DNA of 64,000 nucleotides from Coffea arabica (lineage: Eukaryota > Streptophyta > Magnoliopsida > Gentianales > Rubiaceae), in contig NC_092312.1 in assembly GCF_036785885.1 (NCBI RefSeq), positions 18,680,001-18,744,000 on the forward strand, read 5' to 3'. The first letter of the stretch is position 1, and the number at the start of each line of letters is the position of its first letter. Positions 23,896-35,956 of this stretch are shown piece after piece. The position numbers and the translations under genes are program-made. The notes under the pieces were generated by a model. That model had not been told where the DNA came from. It did not search any database and saw only the letters and a list, made by a program, of their open reading frames with translations.

Positions 23896-26800
23896 ATGGC
23901 GGTGCAGTACACATGTTGCGAGACGGAGTTTTTCATACACATTTTGATCAGCGTCGGTCTAGTTTTCTTCGCCGGATTGATGTCTGGACTCACCTTGGGC
24001 CTCATGTCGCTCAGCCTAGTTGATCTTGAGGTCCTTGCGAAATCTGGAACTCCTCAGGATAGGAAACATGCCGGTAATTTCGTTATTCCACTGTTTGTTT
24101 ACGAATTTTTAGTTCCTACTGATTTTGCTTTGGTTTCGTTGTTTTCTCTGGGTTTTTTATGCACCGCCATTCGAATTTAGTGATTATTATCTTTTCTTTA
24201 ATGTTCCATCATGGTGATTTACTCCTGTATTGTAGATAGTTTTCATCTTAGAGTTGATGAATTGCTGTTTCTACTGCTAGTGCTGGTTCATTTCATCTTT
24301 TACCTTTCTTGTTTATTTCTCAGGTCGTATATTCGAAAATGTTAGGAATTGAACGTTTCTGTTACAGTTATTTTCTAATTTTCTGGATGTTTGAGCCTTC
24401 TACAATTTGGCCTATATTCTGAAACTAAAAAGCCACAAAAGAAAATTTTGGAGAGGTAACGGAAACAGCTGAAATTCCTTTTTGGAACTTCTGAGTATTC
24501 AGTCCTGTTTGGAATAATGCATCTGCGGTACTGCACCAACAATTTTTAATTTTAGTTATCTCGAAATTAGATTCTGAATTCTTACATAACAGCTGTCGTA
24601 GAAACGTTTCGTTGATATACTATTTCAGTAAGCTTATCTCCTCATGTCTGGAACTTGCGAACTAAAGAAATAAAGGGAAGCCATAATCAGATTGAATTTG
24701 AGCTTGATATCTGGTTGATGGCTTTTGTCACATGTTAAGGTGTAATTATTATTGTTAAATTGCCTAACATTTTTACAATGAAAATTATAAAGGATTTGTT
24801 GAAAGGGATAGTTCAAGCAACCCAGATGTTTGTGTGACCAAAAAAAGCAGAAGAATATACAGGTGTTCATGTGATCATATTTAATTGCACAAGTGATCAA
24901 GAATAATTTGCCAGAAATCTAGGTTGAACATGTCCAAATCTAGTTTTTTTATTTAATTGCTTTCTTTGATCTGCTTTAGCTTGACTGGTGTCAAAAATTT
25001 CCACTTCAATATTCTTTCTAACATCTATGCAGAAAAGATATTGCCAGTTGTAAAAAATCAGCACTTGTTGCTCTGCACCTTGCTTATTTGCAACGCTGCA
25101 GCCATGGAGGTAACGTGAAAAGCAATTGATTTCAATCAAGTTGTGTCCTAAATTGATATTGATAAGTTGTGGAATGTAAGATTTCTGTCTACTCCACTTT
25201 TCTCTTTCAGGCACTGCCTATTTTCCTTGATAGCCTAACTACAGCTTATGGTGCTATCCTGTTATCAGTGACCTTAATTCTTCTGTTTGGTGAGGTGAGA
25301 GCTTCAAATCTCTCTTCTCTTTTTCCCTGAGTAAGAATCTTCAACTCAGTTTGGGTCTTGAATTTGGAAGGGTCAAATTGGTAATTGGAATTTTAAAATG
25401 TGCTATAATATGCATCAACAGATAATTCCACAAGCAGTCTGCTCAAGATATGGATTGGCCATTGGTGCAGCCGTCTCACCATTTGTTCGAGTCCTTGTTT
25501 GGATCTGCTCTCCTGTTGCATATCCAATAAGCAAGGTCTACTTTTCTTTCAGTTCCATTACCATGAGTTTCTTCTTCTTCGGAAATTAAGTTGATTAATC
25601 TTAGAGAATGGTGTCTGACCATCTAATGTTCCTGTGGTACACAGCTCTTAGACCTTCTGTTAGGACATGGACATAAAGCTCTTTTCCGCCGAGCTGAATT
25701 GAAAACACTAGTTGATTTGCATGGTAATGAGGTATGACTATGCAGTTCTTTACGCATTTGAATGGTTATTATAAACATTGAATGGTAAATTCTGGTTTCT
25801 TTGTATATTTCTTGCTTTTGCGTTCTTCATGTTAATATCATTTTATAAATACGTGACAATTTCAGTGCTTGTTTCAGGGCTAAGTTCCTTCATTCTTGTG
25901 TATGTTGTTATCATCTTAATCATTGACTGTTCTTGAGCAGGCTGGTAAAGGTGGAGAACTCACGCATGATGAGACAACAATCATTGCTGGAGCACTTGAG
26001 CTTACTGAGAAAACAGCTAGTGTTGCAATGACTCGTATATCAGAAATTTTTTCCATTGATGTTAATGGGAAACTTGACAGGTGAAAAATTTGACTGGTAT
26101 TAATTTTATGGCCTTGGCAGTCTTGTAGCTTTTCCAGTTATATTAAATCACTATCTGTTTGCTTGTAGATTTCTCATGAATTTAATTCTGGAAAAAGGGC
26201 ATAGCAGAATACCAGTATACTATGAGCAACCTACAAACATTATTGGGGTTATTCTGGTACTTTACAGACCTTATGTTTCCGCATTTCTGGTGGATATTGC
26301 TGATTCCTACATGTCTTAGTTTTGGATATCAATTGGATCTACTATACTTTGGTGTGTAATGATGTCATCCAACACTGCAGAACTAGTAGGATTTAGAACT
26401 GTAGTTATAAAAGTTGGTATAGGTGGGAAGAATGAACTAGGGAATTTATTGTTTCCAAAGAGGAGAATGTTCTCAGAATAATCCAGTAATTTATTGTTTT
26501 CCTCTTTGTGAAGGGAAGGGGCTCGAGGTTTGCATATGAGGTTTGGATATTGCTCGAGGTTTGGATATGATGCCATCCAACACTGCAGAACTAGTAGGAT
26601 TTAGAACTGCAGTTATAAAAGTTGGTATAGGTGGGAAGAATGAACTAGGGAATTTATTGTTTCCAAAGAGGAGAATGTTCTCAGAATAATCCAGTAATTT
26701 ATTGTTTTTCTCTTTGTGGAGGGGAGGGGCTCGAGGTTTGGATATGAGGTTATTGATTATAGCCTCTTCTAGGCTAGTGTTACCTGATACAAGGAAGTTG

Positions 26801-29409
26801 ATTTTATAAGAGGGTAGTTCTTCTAGCTTTTTCTTCACAAAGATACCTGAGTGATGTATAAAATGAAACAAGATCAACTAGGACTGTAGCTTTTTGATCC
26901 TCTCCTCCACAAGGGTTACTTGAGAGAGTGAAGTTGAATTTTATCACCATACAAGAAAATGTGATCTGGAAGTCCTTTACTTACTGGAAAGAGATACTTA
27001 AGTTTGCTCATTATGTTCTACTAGCTGTCAACTTTGTGCAACCATGTTTCGAGGAGTTTTCCATCACAAACTAAGTGGTTAGACATAACGTGTTATAGAA
27101 TTTATGCATTATGCACATGTTGGTCAGTTAAATTTGATGGCTGTTAATGTTGAAAAAGAGCAATAGGTAACCAGTAATTTGCTTTTGCGGTCGAAGATTA
27201 ACCAGCAATAGGTTAATGTTGAAGATTTTCCATGTTTTCAATTTTCTTCAACAAATTATACTAGCAATTAATTAGGTGTCCAAGAAGAGAAGAAAATTGT
27301 TCATGAGCCACTTTTGGGAAGTCAAGTAGAAGTAAGGTGACACACTGCCACTAACCAATGAAGCAGTTTATGTCTTACCATCTAGAGCTGGATGACTGAT
27401 TGCTTCAGTGTGCCAGTAACAATGGTACTTCTGAAGCAACGGCTTTCTCCCCATGGAACACTTAGCCCCTATTTGATAACCCAATTCAGCATTTAGATTT
27501 CATGGGTTTAAATCTTAACATATTCAGACACATTTGATAACCAAACTAAACATATGAATTCATTAAGTGCTACTTTCCTAGGCAAAATTTGCTCCAAAAA
27601 GTAAGTGATAAGTTATTCATTTATCACTTAATGTGATATACACTCAACTGTATCAAATTTAGTACTTAACAATTCACTAACTTAATGGATTCAGATTTCA
27701 GATTTAAATTTGCAGACTTCAGTTTTACAAACGCACCCTTAATCTAGTAGAGCAAGTAGTCAAGATCAGTCTGTGTGTTTTTTCCTTCAGAATTGCTGTA
27801 GCTGTGTTATTCATCAGTTGCACTAATGTAATAGTGGCTGAGTATTTTGGTATTCTTTCATGCTAAATATATTCTGTTTAAATTTTAGGTCAAGAACTTG
27901 TTGACTATCCCACCAGAAGATGAGATCCCTGTGAAGAGTGTCACCATCCGTAGAATTCCAAGGTATCAGATGTGTATTTTCCTATATCTATCTGGGAGAT
28001 ACTTAGTGGTAATTGAAGATTTGGTTTACATTGTACCCAATTCTATTAACTGAATTTCAACCTTACAGAGTGGCCAAAAATGACATGCATATTGCTTTGT
28101 GTGTCTTTGTAATTCTGGCAATTAATATCAGACTGGTTTGGGTAAGGTGAAATGAAGGTGAAGAGTATGGGTGTCACTGGAGTTCAGAAGAGTTAGCTAA
28201 GAACTTCCTGGACTAATTAGGCAGCATGTTGGGCTAGAACTGTTCAATATAACATGAATGCCCTGAGACAATACATGAAGAATTGCTTGTGGCTGGTGTG
28301 GACAAGCATGACATGTCAACATCTGCATCTCTGAAGCAGAAGCCAAAACAAGAAGTTAACAGCACCGTGAGACCGCATTTAGGATATCACACAAGAGTTT
28401 AGGATAAGAGAAGCCAAAATTTTGATATTACTTATGTTGAAGAGTTTTTGACTGCAAAAATTTGGCTTCTCCTACAGCCTTGGATTGCAAACTTAGCTTG
28501 CTTGTTAGCTCATGGTGGGGCATGTTGAAAAGTATAGACTGCAAATTTTTGTTCTTTAGTAGTGTATGTTTGTCTTCTCTTGTAGCCTTGAATTGCAGAC
28601 TCTTAGCTTGCTTGCTTAGTTTATGGTGTGGCATGTTGAAAAGTATTTCTCTTGCAAAGATTTAGGAATCTTGTAAATCAGAAATGTATCTCTTGCATAT
28701 TATCCCATGTCTAATTCCTCTTTAACCCTTCGCTCGTAGGCTTGAAGTGTTTGTCTCACTCATCTTTATTCTCCACATCTTAATGGTTTAGGGTCCCAGA
28801 AACGATGCCGTTGTATGATATATTAAATGAGTTTCAGAAAGGTCATAGTCATATGGCTGCTGTTGTACGACAGAGCAACATGGTTGGGGAGCAACCTCAT
28901 AATAACAGTCCTCTGGAAAGTAAGCTTTTTCTGTTATCTAGTATCTATACTTGCACATTGGGACAATTTTCTCAATGATTTCCAGTTCTTATTCCTGTGT
29001 AGATACAGTGAAGGATGTCCGCGTGGATATTGATGGCCAAAAGCCACCTCTTGAAAAGACACTAAAGACTAAAAGATCGCTGCAGAAATGGAAGAGTTTT
29101 CCTAATAATGGCAGTAATTCTTTTAAAAGCGCTCATAGGAGCAAGAAGTGGACGAAGGACATGTACTCAGACATCCTGCAAATAGATGGAAACCCACTGC
29201 CAAAGCTTCCTGAAGAAGAAGAGGCTGTTGGGATAATTACCATGGAAGATGTAATTGAAGAGCTTTTACAGGTAGAGGTGATTGGATTGCCCGTTATCTA
29301 GATTTAGGATCCACAGTTTTAACAGATGCCATCCTCAGTTGATGTTGATTTCATTTATCTGCAGGAGGAGATCTTTGATGAGACGGATCACCATTTTGAA
29401 GACTCATGA
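23896..29409 (+). CDS. DUF21 (CNNM-type) membrane protein with CBS pair
   Basis: Eleven exons join in frame to 427 residues: 23896-24073, 25033-25109, 25211-25294, 25422-25535, 25645-25731, 25941-26080, 26169-26256, 27889-27962, 28792-28919, 29003-29271 and 29365-29409, all GT-AG. Residues about 10-185 are the DUF21 domain with several membrane spans, including [20 protein letters not shown] and [16 protein letters not shown]. The cytosolic CBS pair follows from about residue 200 ([25 protein letters not shown]) and ends with [18 protein letters not shown]. The C-terminus [10 protein letters not shown] is typical of plant CBSDUF proteins. Relatives in animals and bacteria (CNNM, CorB/CorC) move or sense Mg2+ with ATP bound to the CBS pair. 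The plant protein's substrate is not shown here. Intron 7 (1.63 kb) holds a tandem duplication, and intron 8 a second one. Confidence 0.95.
26359..26752. repeat. Tandem duplication inside intron 7 of the CBS-DUF21 gene
   Basis: Two head-to-tail copies with a period of 208 bases start at 26359 and 26567 (ATGATGTCATCC and ATGATGCCATCC). They differ at only a few positions over about 185 bases, so the duplication is recent. A short GCTCGAGGTTTGGATAT repeat marks the junction. Confidence 0.9.
28435..28665. repeat. Imperfect tandem repeat inside intron 8 of the CBS-DUF21 gene
   Basis: The motif GCATGTTGAAAAGTAT recurs at about 28520 and 28630, with related flanks (AGACTGCAAAT, GCCTTGAATTGCAGAC, TTAGCTTGCTTG). 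Copies are about 90-110 bases and diverged, older than the intron 7 duplication. Confidence 0.7.
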
Positions 29410-31000
29410 CAGTGTTTCTGGTGATTTAGTCTCGATTAATACACGGAGTTAAAAAGAGTTTTTGGCTATGAAGAAATTAGTAAATACTGTATGTGACATA
29501 CCAGTCATTTGACCTGTAAATTTGAGACGAAGAAGACGTTCTCAGCAATACAAAGTTTCGGATGGTCATGTCTGTAGCCTAATCAAACATTTAGGTGATA
29601 AATGTTTCTAGTAAGTTGTTATCTTCAAAATTTTTGGTGGAGTTCTGACTCTGTGTGTCTTTGACCATTCTTTTTCTGCAAGTTAAGAACATACGTAACA
29701 AGCTAGTACGAAGTAGCATACGTATTGGATTAGACGCGACGCGGGTTAGAGTATCGTCTTGAAAGACCCTTGTGTGATAGGAGCAAATGAAGAATTGAAC
29801 ATGGCTTGGACGGGCATCATAGCGTTGATAATTAGGAAGATTAATTGGCTTGTGACCATGTTGGCAGCAAAATTGGTGTCAAAGCAAGTTCCTCGCCTAA
29901 CTAAAACAAAATACAACACTCCATGTCGAACTAAATGGAGGGCTAACAGTCTCCCGTCTTGGGTACATCAAAAGGCAAGATCTTCCAAGGCATGGAGCTG
30001 CTGAACATATGAAGCAATCTCTCCCTGCTCCCTGATTCTGGGATCCACGATGTCATTTAGTTACTGTAACATGTGAAGCAATCTCTCCCTGCTCGCTGAC
30101 TCTGGGATCCACGATGCCATTTTATTCATCTCTGCTAAAACCATCATTTATAATGCACAACAAATATCTGATCACCTTCTTGATCCCTGCATATAGCTCC
30201 CTGCCCTCATAGTAGAACAAGCAGAAACATACTGAAACTGTAAGCAACAAATTTCTGAGAAACAAGGCTGAACCATAGTATTCATAATCTATATAGCCTG
30301 TTATACCATCATCCTGAATCTGCAATAAAAGTGCTTGGCAACATTAAACCTGTCTACAATGTATTCCTTAGCTTGAAAATCCTATAAATTACGAAAGTCC
30401 GAAATGCAGTGTAAAGATATAAAAGAACATTAGCTGTATGGTCTCCTTCAGCTGGTCATTAGTCTTACAACCGTACCAACCGCTCAGCCAGAAGAGGATT
30501 TTTGTTTCCCAATGGAGCACAACTTGCAAAAACCTAACCAGTTCTGCAAATTTTTTAGGGTTAAACGCAACAAATTTAACAGTCAAAACAACACGGTGAA
30601 TAGTAAACAAAACCAGAATAAAATAAGAAAAGGGTGCTTTCCCCGCTTCATTTTTATTTACTCTCCTCAAAATAGAAAAGTAGATTACTTGCTTGCTGTG
30701 CAGTCTCCATTCACTTCAAATTCACTTTTCAGGCTGTCTACCATGGATTCTAGCCAAAAGCAGCAGAGAGAAACCAGAGATCGAAGGGTATGGGGAAGAG
30801 TCCCGTTCAATTTGGTCATGCCTTGCTGTTACAACTTCAATAGGCTCTCCATTTGTTTTTAAAACAAGAGCCAGGGACATCAAACAAAGCTTCGTGATTT
30901 TTTACAGCAAAATCAGAATCTCGTTTGACCAAACACGGAATACTACTTCAGATACAATACAAAGCGTCTAGGCACAAAGAATTTCAAAATCATGGAACTT
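29410..31000. other. Convergent intergenic region with a 64-base tandem duplication
   Basis: Contains the 3' UTR of the CBS-DUF21 gene on the left and of the lysine-rich gene on the right. Two copies of a 64-base unit (GAAGCAATCTCTCCCTGCTC and GGGATCCACGATG) start at 30005 and 30069. Short frames here look accidental. Confidence 0.55.
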
Positions 31001-32461
31001 TTACTTGCGGTGTTTATGCCTCTTCTCCTCCCTTCTCTTTTCTCTCTTTTTATTCTCTTTATCCTTGTGTTTTAATTTGTGCTTCTTAGAGTGCTGCTTG
31101 CTTGGGCTCGCTTTCTTTGTTTTCTTCTGCTCTAGAAAAGAATCATCATCAGAAGACTCACAGTGCCCAAGCAAAGACGGCTTTTCCGGGCCAAGAACTT
31201 TACTTTTTACTGCAACTTCTCTTTGGTACCCATCCAGGGACATTAATTGCTTGTCCCCAGTATCTTCTGGACAAGAAGAAAGGTAAGGGCCAGTTTCATC
31301 CATCCGTGAACCAACTGCACCCCTGCCTCGCTTGATCCTGTCAGGGATTAAATCTGTTCAGAAAGATCTGCACCTGCATGCGCAAACAAATGCACGCATA
31401 GACCAATAAGAAAGTAACAAAATGCTACCTTGAATGCAAAAATTCTTCAACCTCATCATCCCTCAAACCTTCATCATCCCCTTTCCTCAATGAGCACGAA
31501 GAACTTGCATCTGTGTCAGTATCCAACTGTCTTTTACTTGATCTCCCAGCTTCTGTCCTAATGCCCCCAGAGCTCCAACCACCGCTACCCTCATCTCTCA
31601 TCTTTCCTCTGAGCCGATCATCTAGCTCTCTCTCTTTCTGCCTAGCTCGCCACATTTCATTCTCTTCAACAGCACGATTTGCTGAGTAAAGCACCCATGA
31701 AAAGAAACTTAGAGTTCATATATTTCCAAATCAGTACGAACAAGAAATATATCAAAACAATTCCTGTCAAATTCACATCACCAATTCACATATATCAAAA
31801 CAATTCACATCACCAAAACAGGGAGGAAAAAGTTCACTCAATGACCCTACATAAAATCAAGGCAAACTTGAATTCCTGTCAAATTCAGCTTTAGTCACAT
31901 TTCTTGGACAGAACTTGTTAAGTAGAGCTCAAAAACTGCAAATAAATTTCAGAATCCAATCTCAAGTCATCTGTCAACACCTAAACCATTTGGCTGAAAC
32001 ATAGCAAACACGCCCAGCGCCCCAAGATGTGGGTGCACAAGACACACTAAACAACTCATGCTAGTAAGACCAGTCTAGATCCAAACGACACACAGGCACA
32101 ATAGACACCCCCAGAATGACACCCCAACAATGATACTAGTCAGAAAAGATTCAATTAAAGTGGTACCGGTATCATTCAAGTAGGAAGACATTTTCAAGAC
32201 CATCAAACACTTAAAAAACTCCTAGTACAAAACTAAAGAACTGAAAAAGAATGCAGGATTAAAATGAAAAGCAATTGAAATGAGAGGCTAACCATGTTGT
32301 ACACCAAGAACGGTTGCAGTCAAGAAGCGAGAATTTGGGCGACCCCTAACTTTGGGCTGGCGGAGATAAGCTTCCACCCCGTCTTTCTCCGCTTGCCGCC
32401 GCAACTCCGCTGCCTCTTTCAATAGAATTGCGGCGATTCTATTTTCTGTTTCCAAGTCCAT
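31001..32461 (-). CDS. Lysine-rich conserved plant protein, function unknown
   Basis: Three exons join in frame to 252 residues: 32461-32293, 31681-31429 and 31337-31001. The N-terminus MDLETENRIAAILLKEAAEL is a predicted helix and continues into a conserved block with VRGRPNSRFLTATVLGVQ across exon 1. Exon 2 is charged (NEMWRARQKERELDDRL) and then Ser/Gly-rich. The C-terminus is almost pure Lys/Arg/Glu/His (KKHKLKHKDKENKKREKRRE), as in nuclear or nucleolar proteins. I recall this N-terminal block as conserved across plants but know no assigned function. Antisense frames across the lysine tail are artefacts. Confidence 0.85.
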
Positions 32462-33039
32462 CACTGAGCAGGAAAAAAGAGAAAGAAAACAAAAATTAGG
32501 TCAACAAAATCCCAACTTCGATGCAATTCGATTAAATCTATGCCGAAGATTGTTCTTTTACTCTTTAAAGTATCTAAGATTCTGGTAAAAGCGACCGCGG
32601 TGGTGGCGACGGGCGATTAAAAGGGCCGATTGGGCTGCGGTGCCCTAACTTGGTCGAGGGATGACGACGGCCAAAGCTACCTGGAATTTAGGGGCTTCCG
32701 TTGATTGATTTCTAATGGTGTCTGATTGGGGGGAGGCGTGTTTGTGTTGGGATGGGACGATGTGATCTATTGACTATTTGCCTCGTTTGGGTTTTATCTG
32801 ACGGACCAAAAAAAAAAAAAAAATGGTGCTGAATTTGGGACTCATTTGATTCCGGACTTAATAAAATCCAACTTTCTAGAAATTATTTTCTTTGTACAAT
32901 ATATTAAGTTCACTCCAAATTAAAATTACAAATATGAACTATTAATTCCTGTATATTCTTATTCGCCTTCTATCTATTTTCTCTTTTCTTCCCTTTGAGC
33001 GAACTTATGTATTTATTTCATCAAATTAACAAAATTAAA
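32462..33039. promoter_or_regulatory. Promoter region of the lysine-rich gene
   Basis: The 5' leader and promoter should lie here on the minus strand; GC-rich sequence (about 32580-32760) fits a leader or first-nucleosome region. It is bounded by the TTAAA target site of a solo LTR at 33035. Confidence 0.4.
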
Positions 33040-35923
33040 TGTAACATCCCGAATATTAGGAGGTTGTTTGTGAAGAAAATATTAAAGTGTATTTCTTTGG
33101 GTTTGATTTAAAATCTAATTTTGTTTAAAAAGACTAGAAACCCTAATATTGTAGCCAAAAACCCTAGTTTACTTGTGACTAACCGGTTTTCCTAAATCTC
33201 TCATATTTTAATTGAAATCCTAATTTTAATTACTGGAATTGGAAAATTCCTCACGTTTTCTTAAAAATTTCTTTTATTTGAAAATTATCATTTATTAAAG
33301 CCCTACTATCCAATTATTCCATGATAAGTGCAAATGAACCTAGAAAATAGGGTTTTACGCTTCGGTTTCAATATTTGAGCAGAATTAGGGTTTCGCGATT
33401 TTTTCGCCGGATGAATTTTCGGTACTGGCCAAGGATCAATTTGATGATTAAAAGTGACTTTTAAGTGAGAAAAAATATGTGAGTAGTAGCAATGATATAA
33501 GGTTAGTAAATGGGAAGTAAAAACCCTAGTACGTGAGTTTTTAAGAAAAACGGCGCGAACCGGCGGGTCCCGCGCACTACCGATTGAACGCACCACTTGA
33601 CCACAATTTTTGTTTACCAAACAAATTTATTGAACTTGAGCAAAATATCTTCTCCCTCTTAGCTCTCCTATTGGCCGAAATTTAAGGCAAAGAAAAAGCA
33701 AGGAAAGAGAAAATTTGTGTGGTTGAAATTAAACCAAGTGTTAGGCCAACTTGTGGCTACAATTAGTCCTAATCCTCTTGTCTTATTAACACCATATTAG
33801 CAGCCTTTCTTCCTCATTTCTGTACCTTCACAGCCGAGCAAGAGAGAGAGAAAAGGGAGAGCAAGAAACAACCATTTTCTTCTTGATTTACACCATCCAA
33901 GTGAGAAACAAAAATTCTAAACCGATTAAAGTGAGGGTTGTGAGTTGGGAAGCTTGAGGAACTAAGAAATTTCAAAGGGGGTGAAGTATATCTCTTCCAA
34001 GCCTTGTCTTTGAGGTAAAAGTCTGATCATGACCCTTGTTCCTTTAAATTTTGGGTTTAAGATGTTATTTAGATCATGTTGTAGCTTGATTACAAGATAA
34101 ACAAGATGTTGTGATGATTCTTGGAGGTTTCCCCTTTTTATATGATGAACTAGGGCTTGAGAAATTTCTGCCCAATTTGATGTATGATGCATATATGTTG
34201 TAATTAAGTTTATAGAAGGGGTTTTGGTAGTGTTAGAAGTGAGAAATTAAGGAAAGTTGCACTAAAAACTGAAAGTTCCAGATTTCTGGAAATTCTTGCT
34301 TCCATTCTGTCCGGTTTGGTAACTGTATGTTAGAGGCTGAATTGGCCTTGGGTCAAAGCATGAAAGTTGTAGAGAATAGTGTTTTATAGGTGCCTATAAA
34401 ATTTCAGCTCAATCGGAGTAACGTAGGTCATGAAAAGTCTAAAATACCCTTACTGTTTTAAATATTTCCCAGCAGTCCGTTTCATCAGTTTGTCCAATTT
34501 ATCACATTTTTTCCACTAGGATCCGTACTGATTTACCTTTTTACCAAAACATGAAAGTTGTAGTACTCTGACTTGGCTTTAAAATGCCTCTAAGAACACC
34601 TGAATCGGACTTGTGTACTCTGAAATATGACCATTACAGTACAATGTGGTTTTATAGCCGACGAGTTGGATTTTGGTTCTGTAATTTGAGGATTTGACTA
34701 AATTGCATTAGAAAATGGACTAAGTGACCTTCATGAACATTGCAGCCCTATATCTTAGCTTCGAAACGGCATAGGTTGCGCCTCAATCCGACAAGCGTAG
34801 CCTCGGATATGTTATTTCCGCATTCATATGTCAAATCTGCCTTGTGCTAGATTGTATTTCTGCACTTGCTATTATTGTAATGCTTATTCTTATGATATTG
34901 TAAGCCTATGGAACGGCTTTTGACTTGAATTGCTGATATGTATGATGTTGGGTTTTGGTTGAGGAAAAATAATGAAGTCTAAATGGCTGAAAAATTAGGT
35001 AAACACAAAGGGCATGCTGCCCGAATTTACGCTCGAGGACTATATAAATACACTTGCGACTTGGGTCGAATTGATATGAGTAGTACTTGAACCATCTAGG
35101 GTACTTGAGTCTTCTTGTTTCGAAGTATATAAGTAAGGACTTGGCCGAACTTGTACCCTTGAGAAATGAAATAATGATTGCTCGAAGTATGTTTTCCCTG
35201 TACTTCAACTCGCAAGACAATTTCAAGTATAAATATTACAAAGTTTTACTGTTTAAAAAGGCGAGCAAGTGTTTCATGACTACTCTCCAAGTGAATTCCA
35301 GTTTCTTGATTTTGATTGAATGGACCGTCTAAGTTTCGAATCTTAGTCATGTTTCAAAGTTCTCAAACTGAGTTTTATCGCAGATTTGGACTCCGAACCC
35401 GGAGTATAACCTGAAAGTGATCAATAAAGGCCAAGGTTTGTAAAATCGGGATTCCACCTAGGATCGATTTTAGTTTCACAGAATCGGATCGTAGGATCGT
35501 AAGATCCCACCAAAAGCTCCTAAATTTACTAAATTAATGAAATTGAAATTCATATACCATTTTGTACATCCTAAAAAATATTAAATAAATAAGTTACTCA
35601 TCAATATATAGCATTTTTTACTTACTATCTGACAAGTAATAAAAAGATGAAGAAGTTACAGCCGACAGCATTTCAAGAATGTTTTGATTGCCAATTGCCA
35701 ATCACAAAAGATCAATAATATGTTTACAATTTCGAATTAATGAAAAATAGGTACGTAGTTGAAGAATGAAATTTTTAGAAAAGTAATATTAATCAAAAAA
35801 GGTATATATATGAATATAAAAAAAGGTTATGCGTGTTAGAAGTGCATATACATAATAGGTGTGAATTGAATGTGTTAACGATCAAATATTGAACATTCAT
35901 TACAAAAACTTAATAATATATAT

Positions 35924-35956
<33 letters not shown>

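Noticed and set aside
26316-26877. Two minus-strand frames sharing a repeated segment
   Set aside because: The shared segment is the 208-base intronic tandem duplication on the strand opposite to the gene.
31005-31335. Two plus-strand frames rich in Leu, Phe and Ser
   Set aside because: They are the antisense of the lysine-rich tail of the real minus-strand gene.
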